Source of the DNA: Callaeas wilsoni
Taxonomy: Eukaryota > Chordata > Aves > Passeriformes > Callaeidae
Direction of reading: 5' to 3'
Length of the DNA stretch: 64,000 bases
Assembly: GCA_013398955.1 (NCBI GenBank)
Contig: VWPU01012704.1
Span: 1 to 64,000 of the forward strand
Below, piece after piece: positions 1-12,346 of the stretch. The notes beneath the pieces were generated by a model. That model was not told the DNA's origin and did not search any database. It saw only the letters and a program-made list of their open reading frames with translations. A program made the position numbers and the translations under genes. Numbering within the stretch: the stretch's first letter is position 1; every line of letters starts with the position of its first letter.

Positions 1-3000
1 CCTCGCCTTCAAAATACTGCCACTCCTTCATTTCAGACTTTGCTTCCCTCAGAAGGATGCACAAATGCTTGGAGTAGTTGCCAGCATCTGCACCTGCAAT
101 TTTCAACTAACTGCATCTTCAGAAAGGCTTCTGACAACAGGCCATTCTCTGGACGTGAACAGAGCACGCTGAGGCAAGACAGATGACTTTGCTACATCTT
201 ATAGCCCTGATCTCTGTGTTTAGAGACACAGCCCTTGAGATAAAACGAAAAATACTTCAGGGAATATATTTTTACCAAATGAAAATATCTTAAATTTATT
301 GTGGGCTCTCATTCAGTTCAAGAGCACGGTTACACATACCTGAAAAACAGGTTTGTAAAGGAAAGGTTTCCAGACACTAGTTTATAAGAATGATAACAGG
401 CACTACTATGTTGAATGCCCAAATAATAGCCCAGTTAAGGTGGTTTTCTTTCATTGTAGTCACATGTAAATTAAAACCAGCTCCTTACTTTCTTTCTTGT
501 GTCAGATTCATATTGAATTTTTTCTTCTAGGAAAATATTAATCATTTTTTCATATTTATGTTTCTCATAAATTTTCAGTTACTTTGTAGCCATTGTTACT
601 CCTAAATTAGATTCCTTAACCATCGAGAAGATGAAGGACACCATGGTCTTGGCTGAAGAGAGTGATGTTAAAAATCAAAAAGCCTGGATTTTTTTTTTTC
701 TAGCCAGATTTATTACTATTTTGGCAAAAGCATTTTATTGTGATTTGACTAGTACCTATAGATTTTATTGGTCAACATATTAATATTTTTTTTCTTTAGT
801 TTGGTCAAGAAACCCACTCATTCTAATTCTTAATGACAACACCTTTCATCTTCATTTACATCTTGTAAGTTATAAGCAGAAAACATCTTGTCAGTGAAAA
901 ATCTGACCTTACCATTTTCTTTTTCCCCCCTCTTCTCTCTTCCTCAGCACAACCAAAACAATTTATTTAGTTCACTGGTCCTGGAACAAAGACAAAAATT
1001 GTCTTAACAATTCTGATAGCCATCAGTTGTTCAGCAGATATTACAAGACTGTGTCATCTCCTAATTACTCAGGAAAGCACAAGTTGCACTTTCAGGGCTT
1101 TCCTGAAATGCAGTGAATTTCTACTCTGTTTTAGTTGTACATCTATCTTTTGCTTCTAGAGAAGAAAGAAGATGGCAGAAAAATCTTCCATGGAAATCAC
1201 TATGCAGTTTCCTGACCAACAGTTTTTGAAGTCTCTGATCCTGAAATCTGACTTCATTAAGGGTAAGTACAAACAGCTACAGAGCTGCAATGAAGCCAGT
1301 GAAGGTCTCCTCGAGTCTGTGCATCGTAATAGATGATGGTAATGAGAGAGCTAAAATGAAATGCTTGCAAATCCACAATATAAAATCAGCATATGAAAGG
1401 AAAAGACCTAGAAGATTTAAGAGTTTGTAGGAACAAAACCTGATGGCAAGTTTGTTTCATCACTCTCAAAACCTATAGTAAAATTTTAAAAATTTTTCTC
1501 ATGAGGTGATAGAAAGGTGAAGGTTTAAATGTGTGAAGAGAAAGGAGGAGGTGTTAGGGATGGTATGAGTTTGCTGGATTGAGTGATTTGGCTCCTGAGA
1601 AGCTGTGTTGAGTGACAAGGACGGGAGAGGGAAAAATGGAGAATTCCATTCTAGCCAATAAAACACTAAGGAGAAGAATTACATGAACAACTCGTTCTCT
1701 TGCAGCTTGATTCCTCCCTCATGAATGTAAGGGCAATAAATACTTCAGGGTTTTCAGGAGACAATGCACTGAATATTTTTGTTCCAGGAACTGTTCCATT
1801 CTTTTATCAGCAATGTTGTGTGCTACATGTAAACAGTTGCCAGGAAGGGTAAAGTGATAAGAAAAAGTTTAATTTACCAATGAAAAAATTGCATGGTTAA
1901 GGCTTAAAGAAATTAATATCTAAGACATTACTTTGAACTAACGCCAGCATGTTTCCTTCTTCATAGTCTGAGAAGAGCCACCTTGTTGCTCTATTTTCAG
2001 CTTTTGGGATAGGAACCCGCTCTAACAGGATCTAAAACAGCCTCTACTAAACCTAAATATGGTGGGCTTTTGTCCTGCTATTTCTGAACAGTGTGTTCGC
2101 ATGAGGAAAAGTTCTTCTCTGAAAGGAGATCTAGGGAACTTCCAGGCCATACTGGAGATGGGAATGAAACAAGGCTAAAGTACAATAGGGAAAAAGAAGG
2201 TATTTGCTGTATTATTTATGCTCAGATCTTTCTGAACAAATATCTGTGCATCCAGATGCAGCCAAATCAACCATTTGGTCTTGACTTCTTCCTTCCTCCT
2301 TAGTTGGATGAAATGTACAACAATGAGCATGAGGGAGGCCGGGAAATGGCAGATGTGGTAGTGAGTTGCTCTCATGCTTCCTATCCCTTGCAAAAGTGTG
2401 GCATAATAGTATCTGAAGGCCTCTGGTTGTTGAGGTCTTCAATATGGCTATCTTGCCCTTATGACACTCAAAGTTATGAAGGATGGGTATCCACATTGTC
2501 ACAATGTCCCTTTCTCAGTGATTCTTCCTGCAGAGGAGTGTGACTAAGCCAGCCTGAACATTTTTCTCTGCATTTACACCCATGAAACACAACAACAGTG
2601 GAGCAGATGCAGCCTTTATCTGTCTGTCTTTATGAGTGATTCACAAGTGGTGATCTTCACTTTCCAGTCTGCCCCTCTTCCTGAAGGCTTTCTGCTCAGA
2701 TTTGATTGATCACTAAATGCATTTTCCAGATATGCTTTTTTGCTTTTATTTCCCCTCTCCCCTCTCCTTCCTCATTTCTGAAATGAAGCAATGAGGGGGA
2801 AGAAATGGACTGTAAAACAAGCACAAAAGCAGAGATTTGCTGAATGACTACAGCATACTTAAGGAGCCTTCAGGTAAGAATGGATTAACTGCTCAACAAA
2901 ATATCGTAAGATTTCAGGACATGATGTGACAAGCATTCATATGACCTTCAACTGTACATGTTGAAATACTTCTCTATCTTCAACCATCATTCTTCTGGGA

Positions 3001-5195
3001 CTTCTCTCTGTATCATTTAGCTCACAGTGAAAGATGCTTTGTTCCTTTAGGCATACAGGCGTTTTTCAGGTATCCTTCAGCCTGTGTTTAGGAGGGGAGG
3101 ACACAGGTTTGCAGCCTGTCCTGGCAAGTGTGGCAGGTTGGTGACTGCCCTCACAGCTGCTCAGTTTCCTCTTCCTCTCATGTGGTTTTTATACCTCTGA
3201 GTCCAGTCCAACATTCCTTAGCTCACCAATCTTCCTAAACACATGCCCCCTTGGCTCCTTGACTTCCAGTGCACTCCAGGAAATGGCTTTTGGTTTTAGA
3301 GTTGCTCAAGATGAGTATTTATCTTCTTGCAAAAGTTTTTGGCAACCATAGTACTTCTCTGAAGATATGGACAAGTGAGGGGTTTGGGATTAAGGCCTAA
3401 AGAATACAAGACCAATGTGGTGCCTGAGATCTTTTCTGTATGTTGTGCATTTCTTAACCAGGAGACATAGAACCTCTTCCTTTTCCTCTTTCTGAATCTT
3501 CTGTTTAGGCTGAAGGAAATCTCTCTGCAACACAGGCTTGCACACAGTGTGAAAGTCTCAAACCTCCGTGACTAATGAAGATGCAGGGGATGGGAATTCC
3601 TTTCTAATCACAACGTGAAACCCACAGCAGCTTTTAAAAAAGCATTCTTTGAGCTAGGCTGATTAGTACTGCTCTATTGCTCAGAAATGTCTGAGAAGCA
3701 GACTGTATCTAGAATATTTTAAAATCTGTTACTCTTTCAAACTGTATGGAGTATCCAAAATGTGTTTTGTATATGTGTAATTACATATAACACCAAATAA
3801 GAGATGCATCATATGACAGTCTACACCGGCTCAGTCACATAGGACATTGATTTTCTTAATGTTTCTTTTTTGCTGAAGAAGATTTTATTTTACATACCTT
3901 CATAGCACCTGTAAGTATTAGGTATAATATTTATTTTTTTAAAAATTAGATTTACAGAAATCTCCTGACATACATACATCACGTCACATAAATCAATTTT
4001 GAATACATATCTTAAGAAAAGTTTTGTCCGGATGTAACTAATGTGGCATAATCATGACAATTCTTCTGTGTCTTCAGGAAGGAAAAACCCTTCCCATTTA
4101 TTCAAAACTATGGAATTTTATTCTTTTTTCTGAGCAGCATATGTCATTAGTAAACTTAAAATATCTACTGGAAGTGCCTGCCTCAGGGCTATGTTGCTGT
4201 GTCCCTGTGCTGTCTCTGAACATTGAAAGTGAGCTGGTGTCCTTTTAAGGTTTATACACAGACAGAGTACAGCTGTGAAGACTTTAAATCAATGACATTT
4301 ACAGCCACTTGAGCAAGCTGCAGCCCTTCTTTCAGTGGAAGAGAAAAGAAAGCTGAATATTGTCTTGGTTAGAAGAACATGAAGAGGGAAGATCTGTGGA
4401 AAGTCAATAGTAACTCTTGTCTCCTTTCCTGTGACTTAAATACCTTGAAAAGATGGTTATTTGTATTGGATAAAACATAGCGTGTTACAGTCCTGCAGCA
4501 AAACAGGGAGAACACCCTGGGAACAGCACTTGCTTCTGCACCAACACCATGTATTATCTGAACCTTTGGCACAGGGAGGGTCCTCTCCCATCCAGAGAAG
4601 GTGGAAAAAGCACAACCTAGAATTTTTCATGCACACAGAAAGCAAGAAGGTCTCTTCTTCCTTTGGGTATCTCTCCAAAAGTCTTTTATTGCATCACCTT
4701 TTCCTGTTGCAGAATCCTCATAGCAGGATAGTGTGCAGTAAGGAATTCAGTCTGCCTCACGTGCCAGCCAGCCATTGTACTTGCCTTTTCTTTTTAAAAA
4801 AACTTATTTGTTTCATACTCATCTTTCTGTGGCTTTAACTCTGACATAAATATTTATAGGCTTTTGGATTTCTTTCCACTGTAAGAGATTGTTTTTAATC
4901 AGTATAAGCTCCTGGGAAGTCATCAGTCCAGAAACCAAAATGTACTTTTCCCTATGTATGATAGCAAAAGAGGAACATAGGAATCTGTTCCCACTTCTCA
5001 ACTAGGAGTCATTTCCTTTGCTCTCTCTACTAATGCTTCTCAGATCAAGTCCACGAAAGCTGTGTAGATTTTATATCTGCACTGTTGACCCCCATAAGAT
5101 AAGTGAATATGGACAGAGACGTTCTATGTTTTATCCTGGTGAACAAGGAATAGAGAGGAAACTAGTGTCTATTTTCAGACTAGCTACACTTTAAA
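1..5195. other. Unique AT-rich non-coding stretch
   Basis: No repeat family is recognisable here. The stretch is AT-rich, with short T-runs (for example near 691-701) and no CpG cluster. Three short open segments preceded by acceptor-like pyrimidine tracts lie at 53-172, 571-780 and 1160-1262 on the plus strand; only the last also has a strong donor and is listed separately. Open frames such as 4461-4838 (plus) and 2212-2502 (minus) match no family I know and have no splice or promoter context. It is probably intergenic or intronic. Confidence 0.6.
1160..1262 (+). other. Candidate short coding exon with start codon
   Basis: The segment is preceded by a pyrimidine-rich tract ending in an AG at 1158-1159. 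It is followed by a donor with the full GTAAGT consensus at 1263-1268. An ATG at 1172 sits in a strong Kozak context (A at -3, G at +4). The frame is open through the whole exon from 1160, so it could also be internal. From the ATG it begins MAEKSSMEITMQFPDQQFLK and ends after 30 codons plus one base (phase 1). I do not recognise the peptide and found no partner exon, so this could be a chance combination in AT-rich DNA, a lncRNA exon, or the first coding exon of an isoform whose remaining exons lie outside the window. Confidence 0.3.
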
Positions 5196-5700
5196 ATCAC
5201 AGAATCACAGAATGGTAGGGACATTACAGATCACCTAGTTTCAATCCCCTTACCACAGACAGGGACACTTTCCTCTAGATCAGGTTGCTCAAAACTTTAT
5301 CCAACCTGGCCTTGAACCCTTCAGGGATGGGGCATCCACAGCTTCTCTGGGCAAACCTGTGCCATTACCTAACCATCCCCACAGAAAATACTTCTTTCCT
5401 TATATCTATCTAAATCTACCCTCTTTCAATTTAAAGCCATCCTCCCTTGTACTATCCATGTCCTTGGAAAAAGTCCCTCTCCAACTTTCTTGTAGACCCC
5501 CTTTATGCTCTGGAAGGCCACTATAAGATCATTTTGAAGCCGTCTTTTCTCCAGGGTGAACAGTCCCCTCAGCCTTTCCTCATAGGAGAGATGTTCCACA
5601 AGCCATCTTTGTGGCCTCTGGACTCCAACAGAGGTTTTGTCCTTCCTGTGCAGAACCCCATCACTTCCATGATGCTGGTTCCCTGCCGAGCCGGAGCAGT
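5196..5700 (-). mobile_element. CR1 LINE, 3' part, minus strand
   Basis: On the plus strand this begins with the reverse complement of the CR1 3' tail (two ATTCTGTG-type units). It continues through the typical 3' UTR and into the end of ORF2. On the minus strand, 5428-5716 reads as a decayed C-terminal part of the CR1 reverse-transcriptase ORF, including HLSYEERLRGLFTLEKRRL. Further towards the 3' end the frame is broken by stops, although an IRKEVF-like remnant of the IRK-FFT motif remains. The 5' end is truncated, as is usual for CR1. The inner boundary near 5700 is uncertain because similarity fades. The frame is damaged, so this copy is not functional. Confidence 0.9.
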
Positions 5701-7379
5701 AGTGTCTATATGCCATCTGTTATCTTTTAAACCAAAGGTTTCCAAATCCCAGGTGCCATCTCCATGCTCCATACCCATGCTGTGGTTTAGACGGTGCTGC
5801 CCCAGGTGTGGCTGCCCCATCACTGATCTGCATTTTGTTACTGGTTTGTTCACAGCACTAACCACAGAAATTTACAGACAAGGGTATAAATATTGGATCC
5901 CCATTTTCACCCCAGAGTATTCTAGTGGAAGATGGGAGCAGGGTATATTATGGACAGTCATTGCTTGGAGGAAAGAGGTGATAGCATGGAAATGGAAGAC
6001 CAGAGGTAATACACGTGCTGCTGAGACCTGCCATAGGGTCAATACTCTGGGCTTTTCTGAAAGGGTCTCGTGGACAGTACTAGCACAGCAAATTAAACCT
6101 GGAATCCTTTCCCTAAAACTTTTTCTCTCTCAGATACATCCTCTTCCAATACATTCTTCATTACCTCTGTAATATTCCAAGAGAGATAGGATTCATATTG
6201 ATCACAGCCGGCTGTATCTTCAAGCATCCAGAAGCCACATGTTCATCTCCAAAACAACACATCTGCCATGACATTATCATGGGGATTTTCAGGGTATTTA
6301 TACTGATCTGACTGAGGATGATAAGCCCTTTGCAATGTTGTCTTCCTGCATGAAGGCCCTAAGTTTCTAATGATGTTCTTGAAATTGGGTACACCATAGC
6401 CACTGTGATGAGAGATCTTGAAGGTCTCGGAGATCCGATCCAAAAGGCAGATCTGAATTTTGTCACATGCATGAGTATCCCCACTGCACTGATCGAACCA
6501 TTTAGGCATTTGGAGAAATACCTCTATGACAAGACTGCACATCCTATGTTGTCTAAAGCTTTCCAGCGCACATGGATAAGTAGCTGTTTGAACTCATCCT
6601 TACTCCTATCTCATTCTGCAGTTACCTCCATAGATCATTTAATCTATTAACTTACAAAAGGAAAAGATTTTAATGCTTCATACTCTGTTTTGTTGTGCTT
6701 TGTCCTCATCTCTCTGAGAAGAGAGATCATTTTGCTGTAGATAATGTGGATGGTACAGTACAGTAAGTGTTAATGTGTAAAACTGTGTAGTTCCACCTGA
6801 CCTAGATTCCCGAGAATCCCTCCCCATGTGTATGCAAGTGCTCCTCATGGTAATGAGGAAAGCATGCTCCTTGGAGAGGAAATACACGCATCACGCTTCA
6901 CATCTTAAAGTACTCAAGATGTTTTTTTGACATGCCAGAGATAAGTAGCACAAGGCACAAATACATCCAATACTTGATGAGGTACCATACTACTTGATGA
7001 GATGCCGTAATATACACAAATCCATTATCACTCAGCTGTCTTCCACTACACATGCTGAGACTATCAGTAATCACATTTGGGTTGGATTTCTGGGTAATAT
7101 CCTGAGTTGAATTCAAATACAAGTATAACCTGGCACTAAGACTGTTTTCCTGCATTACAGGAAAAGCAGAGTGAATTAAAAAATGTGTTAGATTCACTGA
7201 CAATTTTGAAGCGTGTATCTGCAACTACTTGCTGCAACTGTATTTTTTTTAAGTTTTACTCCCTTTTTCTTCACCATTTTTCCAGCTTTGACTTAGGAAA
7301 GTAAGTAAGAAGGTAATAATTTCGTTTTCTTAAGTTTATGAGAAAATTGAAAAAAAAACCAGCATAAATTGAATATTAC

Positions 7380-7398
7380 TTTTTTTTTTTTTTTTTTT
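7380..7398 (+). repeat. Poly(T) tract, 19 bases
   Basis: This is an uninterrupted run of 19 T. On the minus strand it would be a poly(A) run, but the sequence next to it (minus strand, lower coordinates after the A-run) shows no recognisable LINE or processed gene, so a retroposed tail is not supported. Confidence 0.95.
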
Positions 7399-10310
7399 AA
7401 GAGGTCTGGCCTTTGTCAATTGCCTTTAAAAAACAAACCAACAGAAGCCTGATTAGACTCAAAGGCCATGCTAGATCAAGAAACATAGTTAAAGAATTAA
7501 AATAAATGTAACAAGCCAAAAATATTATAAGCATTTTAATGAAGTCATAGAATTCAAAAGAAAATAAATCATTGACTGGCAGACTGAGCACTTGGAAACT
7601 TGCAACTGGCAAAGAAAAGAAGCAAATATGTTCTTTGCAGTATTTTAAATTCATAGATTACTTCAGTAGTTTAGAAATAGGGCCTGTAATAGGACCTGTA
7701 ATCCTTAGCCAGTGCCTAGCTGGTACTTTTGTTTTCCACATTGCCAATGAATCGGGAAGCAAATGCCTCAATTGCACTGGAAATTGCTGTGGGGTTTGAC
7801 TCATGTTATTATTTTTGCAAGGTCTGAGTCCTGATCTACCTGTGTGTGGAAAACTCTTATTCATGCCAATGAACACAGATGTAAGAAGAATGCTTTATTT
7901 CACCTAATTTCTATATTGAGTAAAACAGAACAAAATTTGGTTATAAGTGGTATGAAATAATCACTATAAGAAGACATTTCCTTCTGGACGTATATGCTAC
8001 ATTCAAAGAACTACTTATAATTACCTGGAAATGGACATTATCTGCAAGACAAATGGATAATATTGCAAAACCATTTCATGGGCTGAGAGCAAAATTAATA
8101 AACCAACCTAAGTACTAAACTGCTCTGGGTTATAGGCATGACCAGAGAGAGTAAAAGTATGAAATAACACTGTCCAGCCCAAGTCCCTGCTTTGACGTAT
8201 CAAAAGGACTCAGAATCAGATCGTTACATGGCCCCTTGCACAAGTGTATTGCAATCCCATTCTACTGGGTGGGCCTCTTTTTCCTGCAGTACCCCTGCAT
8301 CCAGCAGAGCACAGGATGAGCAGTATTCCATGAGCGAGACTGCTGAGATTTCTTTCCATTTGTTACCCTTCAGTATAACACTATGCCTCATTTACTCCAC
8401 ACTATCTGAAGTTTCCACAGAGGAATCTTGTTTGTTGTTGCCTGTCTAATTTTTACTGCAACAGTATTTGAGCACATGTTCAACAAGAACAAACTCCTCC
8501 TTAGCTCCCAGTTTGGGGCAAAAAAGTATTATACACATTTGGCAGAGAAAGAAGCGATTGAGCCACTTTCTTTGTATGATATGAGGAGCAAACGCCAAGG
8601 GCTCAAAAATTAACCAGCTCTCTCAGATTGCATGCTAATGCCCTAATTCAGTTAATCTTTTCTGTGCTCGGTGGTTTAAATCACTATTCCTTGTTGTCTC
8701 TGCAATGAATGTAAGAGTACTAAGACTAGCAAATATTGTTGCAGGACAGTGCTAAGTTTGGCACTTTCTGCTCAGCAAGGAGCTGCCTGTGAGCACCGTG
8801 GAACTCAGTGGGTTCATGCAGCAAAAACCCAGTAGCAGGGGTAAGATCACTTTGGGATTAAATGGCTGTTTCTCAGTGTCACTGTGATAGACTCAGAGCG
8901 GTTATGTTGAATTGTGCAGTGGTAGAGGAAAGAAGAAATTCCACTTTGTAGCTGTATTTCCTGGGCAAATACTGGGCAGTAGTCTGGAGAAAGGACAGCA
9001 GTGAAATTATAGAATTGATTCTATGATTCAACACTGAGACGGTGACAAAATAGGTGACAGTGTCTTGTGGTGCCAGATACTGCCTTTCACAGCCAAAGGA
9101 CTCTGCTTCCATGAGCCAGTCCTACATGAAGGGAGACAGATGTTTGGAAAATGGAGTTTTACCACTTCTGGTATTTGCTGACTCTGAGATAGAGCACTGG
9201 GATAGAGCAGCTGCCCCAGTTTTTTGCCCCTGCTGCTGCTCCATCCTCACAGTGCTCTAACTGCTCCATTTCCACCACAAGTTTCATTCACAGGGGAGAA
9301 TGGGGAGGCCTTTTCTTCTTCAAGGTAATGCAAATTTTCTACAAGGAAACATGTTTTCTTTCCTCAGTGTTGTTATGAAGAATTTCTCTGCAATGTCTGA
9401 CATCCCCCAGAATGACTGATTGCTATCACTTGGCCTTGACAGGCTTGAGAAGTGGGTTGATGTGAAATATGTGAAATTTGCACTTGTTTGCCAGCAAGTC
9501 TCTGACTTGCCTATTACATTTCAAGTGTCTGCCATCCAGATCCTTCAGTCATGATGTGTTTGAGATTCAGTGGTAAGCCTTTCTAATAATGCAAAATGCC
9601 ATCTCTTATTTTTGCAGATTGGATTTTCTAGGGAAAAAATCATTTTGGACTACTACTTGGACTGAGAAGAAACAAGCTATTCCAGATGGAAAAATTAAAA
9701 CAGAGAGGTAAAGGGAACTGAAAGAGGTCTCAGAGAAATCTTTGTGTAGCTTTAGGGAAAGGGGTTTCATTAAACTCTGACTATAACAAACATGCGTTTC
9801 ATTACAGCTTCAACTCCAGCTGGGAGTCCAGCTATGCATATTGTAAAGTAATACAGAGTGAAAGGATAGTTGTATGGTAAAAGCAAAGTATCAGGATGGA
9901 CTAGGCACTGACATAAGCTGTTTGGTCCGTTTCTCTCTCCCTTTGAATAACTACTTGTAAAATTACTGTAGTACTTGCACACCTCTTGGAGGTGATGGAC
10001 GGATAAGCTGATTTCATGGAGGGTTATTTTAGGTGGAGTACCAGGTGCTGAAACATTATTTGAGACACTGAAAAGAGTATTCCATGTCTACCTCTAGCAT
10101 AATTCTCAATCATTTAGCTAAAAATGTTTCAGATGGTAACAAGTTTTAGCCAGTATAATTGGTATAATCAATAGTGTTTGAATGTACTGTTTTGACTATG
10201 GGTAGGCTTTTGGGTTTGTTTGGTTTTTTGTTATTAGTTTATTTGGTTGGTTTTATAGAGATCAAAATTTAAGCTATTGAAAGTCTAAATGTTACTTATA
10301 AAAAATCTTC

Positions 10311-10332
10311 CTGGGTTATCTGTATAACCCAG
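10311..10332. other. Perfect 9-bp inverted repeat, 4-base loop
   Basis: CTGGGTTAT at 10311-10319 is the exact reverse complement of ATAACCCAG at 10324-10332, separated by four bases. It could form a small cruciform or RNA hairpin. Stems of this length are expected by chance a few times in a window of this size. Confidence 0.6.
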
Positions 10333-12115
10333 AAAAGACTGTCTTCCTCCAGATGGTCATTCTGAATCTCTAAATTAGATTTTCCTTTGAAACTGGCTTT
10401 CAAAAGAGTATTTGCTGACTATTCAGTGGCTAAAGGATAATAAAAAATTGGATGCATCTCACCAGGTTTCAGTGCCTGATAGGTGCATCTTCACCTGAAT
10501 TAGTCATTTAGGCTCAGTGGGGAGAAAGAAGGACTTCAGAGTATAAAATGCACATTTCTCACAAAAGATGCACATTTTTCCAGGCAGTCATAAACAGAAT
10601 TTATAGAGTGGATATTAAGTAAGCCTTTCCATTGAAGAAGTCTCAGTTATATTCCTAATGTTTAAATACCTCTTTATTCTCTGTCCTCTACCTGTCCTGC
10701 TGTGAAACAGATGTCCTGATTATCCTCAGCATTTAAATGATAATACTTTGATTTTCAACACAGCTTGAAACAAAGATTATTATCTCCAAAATAGAAGTAT
10801 ATAATTTGGTCTGTCTCTTACTCTGAAGTGGCAAATCTTTTGTTGAACCAACTTCTTGAGTTCAGGATTTAATTTTTAGGTAGGAATGCCAAACCCAAAA
10901 AGGCCAGAACTCGGGGCAATCTGCCCAATCCAAAAGAGGAACATGAGGCTTGGTTCTTTTCATGCCAGATGAGAAACTTATCCTACACATTGTTGGCAGT
11001 TCTGCTCTAGGCCTCTCTTTTTCCTCTGTCTCCCACTCTCCTTGTCTCCCTTCCCTCACCTCTGAAAAAGTTTTGCCAGGTTTCATTTGCCTTCCTTCTC
11101 CATCAGAAGAGAAACACAGTTTACAACCTAAAACCTCTGAAAAAACAGAAGTTTTATTTTTCAGGTCAGTCCTCTTATAAGTATCCTTAGCATCAGCAGA
11201 GCAATATAATAGTTTTGTTTAAGTGTCCAGAAGCCTCTGTTTTAAGAAGAGAAAAATATGCATTGCGGCAAGCATTAAATGAAAAAAAACCAAACAAAAC
11301 CCCCAGAAATACTTAGGAAATGGAAATTAAGCTAGTCTTTCAAAATGACTTATAAAAAAAATGTTTCATTTCATTTTCTGGCTTCATTCAGTTTTCTGTT
11401 TCTATGTGTTCCAATTGTTTTTTTTTTTTAAGAGATGTATTATTGAATTCTTTTTGCTGTAGATACTGGTTTGTGGTAAACAGAATTTGATCCCTCTTTT
11501 TCCAATACTTTTGTCAGGCTAAATAAAATGATTCTAATGCTTTCTGAGTTTTGTTTAATGAGAAGTTCACTCACATCTTCCGAATTCCTTTCTTTCAAAA
11601 CACCAAATAATGAAAAATTTCTCCTCTGAATGCTGTTTCCACCTTCATTTTTACTCCTTTTAAATTTTACTCTCTCTGCTTTCATGAAAAGAGTAGCACT
11701 ATCTTGGGTTATGATAAGGGATACTGTTATAGGAAAAATGGCTCCCACATAGATGATTTCACTGACCAAGGGCTACAAAAGATTTTTTATGAGACTCTAG
11801 TTTATAACAGAAAAGGAATGTCGGTGCAGTCCTGCTCTGAGTATCTTAAAATGGAAAAGCCCATCCTCATTTATAAGGAAGGTTTTCTCCTTGTGTTTAG
11901 CCATTCTTCATCTTTAGTCTTGTTGCTCACTGCCTGTTCCATGACCCTCTTATCATCTTTTTTCCTTCAGATTTCTTGATCTCCAGAAGCAAGGTGCTTC
12001 CAGAGCCTGTGTTAGAGTTAGGTAAATCACTTGTTTGCTCACTCCAGGCCACGGCTATCTTTACAAGCACCTGAACACTAATGGTAGCACAGAGAGCAAA
12101 ACTGATGCACTTCGA

Positions 12116-12346
12116 ATCATAATCCTAGAATAATTAAGGTTGGAGAAGACCTCTATGATTAAGTACAACCCTTAACCCAGCACCACCCTGTTCACCCCCA
12201 AACGGTGTCCCCAGGTGCCACATCCACATGCTCTTTTGAACACTTTCAGGGTGGCACTTCCACCACTGCCCTGGGCAGCTTATTCCAACACCTGACCACC
12301 CTCTCAGTGAAGATTTTTTTCCTAATATGTAATCTAAACCTTCCTG
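12116..12346 (-). mobile_element. CR1 LINE 3' end, minus strand
   Basis: On the plus strand this starts with the reverse complement of a CR1 tail, followed by the conserved 3' UTR block that includes the AAGGTTGGA core. On the minus strand the end of ORF2 is still readable as FRLHIRKKIFTERVVRCWNK followed by LPRAVVEVPP and a stop. That is earlier than the normal end of the protein, so the frame is broken. It is 5'-truncated to about 230 bases. The subfamily differs from the CR1 copies at 5196 and 12966, judging by the tail and 3' UTR wording. Confidence 0.9.

Larger units (their letters stand above)
5701..12115. other. Unassigned stretch, mostly unique AT-rich DNA
   Basis: 5701-6650 is somewhat richer in GC than its surroundings and has open frames on both strands, including the inner part of a 241-codon plus-strand frame (5447-6172) that begins antisense to the CR1. 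I cannot assign it to a gene or repeat family. The remainder is AT-rich. It contains a short imperfect tandem duplication at 6971-7012, a 19-base T-run at 7380-7398, a tandem 12-mer near 7681-7704, a 9-bp perfect hairpin at 10311-10332 and an imperfect duplication at 10546-10581. No gene is supported. Confidence 0.5.
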
